A DNA stretch of 64,000 bases from Xanthomonas sp. DAR 80977 (lineage in GTDB: Bacteria > Pseudomonadota > Gammaproteobacteria > Xanthomonadales > Xanthomonadaceae): the NCBI RefSeq assembly GCF_041240605.1, contig NZ_CP162487.1, positions 565,001 through 629,000 on the forward strand. The letters run 5' to 3'. The position numbers and the translations under genes were made by a program. Positions 63,628 to 64,000 of this stretch are shown here, piece by piece. Within the stretch, counting starts at the first letter, position 1; each line of letters begins with the position of its first letter. The notes beneath the pieces are model-generated. The model was not told the origin of the DNA, searched no databases, and saw only the letters and a list, made by a program, of their open reading frames with translations.

Positions 63628-64000
63628 GTGCGCGTGCAAGGCGATGCGGTCACGCGGCAGGCGCTGCGCGCACGCGCGGGACGGCGCAGCGCCGCCGCAG
63701 GTCGCGCCTGTTGTCGGCTGCTCGCCGTGTGCCTGGCGTTGCCGGCGCTCGCGGTCGCTGCTCCGGCCGCATTGCCTGCGCCCGGCGCCGTCGCTGCGCC
63801 GCGGCGCGCCGAACTCGACCGCCTGTTCGGGCAGGCGATGGCGCGCTACCGGCTGCCGGGGCTGGCGGTCGGCGTGATCGAGAACGGCGAGGTGGTCTAT
63901 GCGCGCAGCGCCGGCGAGCTGCGCGCCGGCAGCGGCGAACGCATCGACGGGCAAACGCTGTTCAAGATCGCTTCCAACAGCAAGGCGATGACCACGGCCT
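63628..64000 (+). CDS. Serine beta-lactamase-like hydrolase (class C type), 3' end outside window
   Basis: The first about 124 residues of a protein whose frame is open at the window end. It has an Arg-rich N-terminus and a hydrophobic segment ending LALPALAVAAPAA (signal peptide), then LDRLFGQAMARYRLPGLAVGVIENGEVVYARSAG and TLFKIASNSKAMT, where SNSK is the SxxK catalytic motif of class C beta-lactamases, esterases and D-aminopeptidases. The GTG at 63628 is two bases after the receptor stop. A peptidase role would suit the murein-peptide genes nearby, but this is speculation. Confidence 0.8.
   Translation, partial: MRVQGDAVTRQALRARAGRRSAAAGRACCRLLAVCLALPALAVAAPAALPAPGAVAAPRRAELDRLFGQAMARYRLPGLAVGVIENGEVVYARSAGELRAGSGERIDGQTLFKIASNSKAMTTA

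Overview
The window is GC-rich, densely coded DNA from a gammaproteobacterium of the Xanthomonadaceae, most likely a Xanthomonas. This assignment is an inference from the mix of genes: TonB-dependent receptors beside glycoside hydrolases, a FadL-type porin, a complete aa3-type cytochrome oxidase and haem A cluster, GTAG-type REP palindromes and GGGATT-type intergenic repeats. No database search was possible.

Layout. 1-2390: the 3' two thirds of a 23S rRNA gene, a 5S rRNA gene and the rRNA operon terminator. 2419-4093: a small PepSY-like gene on the minus strand, split by an IS3-family (IS407-group) element of 1194 bp with a 4-bp target duplication; the transposase carries an in-frame stop. 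4179-12392: a zinc alcohol dehydrogenase, an M28 lipoprotein peptidase, a beta-solenoid repeat protein, an EnvC-like amidase activator, a CtpA-type protease, a DUF1820 protein and a rhomboid protease. 12627-23274: a FadL-type porin, then a five-gene plus-strand cluster of TonB receptor, GH35 beta-galactosidase, APC permease, PfkB kinase and GH4 glycosidase, with the last three genes overlapping. This cluster is the best candidate for an undescribed pathway.

23478-26699: short-form putA. 26938-35441: DUF2244, coxB, ctaD, a 43-residue assembly protein, ctaG, ctaE, a convergent DUF2909 gene, SURF1, a degenerate SCO-like protein, ctaA and ctaB; together these make, metallate and haem-load cytochrome c oxidase. 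35529-40374: a soluble chemoreceptor with two nearly identical PAS domains behind a sigma-28-like promoter, a thioredoxin/TPR-type lipoprotein and a BASS transporter. 40672-46142: the rpsU/yqeY/dnaG macromolecular-synthesis block (with a BrkB-family gene inside it) divergent from tsaD-folB.

46257-48646: a circularly permuted ATP-grasp/alpha-E pair of unknown product. 49000-52524: a GH3 beta-glucosidase behind a LacI-type operator and a PQQ sugar dehydrogenase. 52935-56679: small stress or envelope proteins, a second APC permease and an L,D-transpeptidase. 56680-57954: a 1.27-kb gene-free region with a large imperfect inverted repeat, microsatellites and a REP pair. 57955-60449: a dipeptide epimerase translationally coupled to an NlpC/P60 endopeptidase, which fits murein-peptide recycling. 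60833-64000: another TonB-dependent receptor and the start of a class C-like serine hydrolase cut by the window end.
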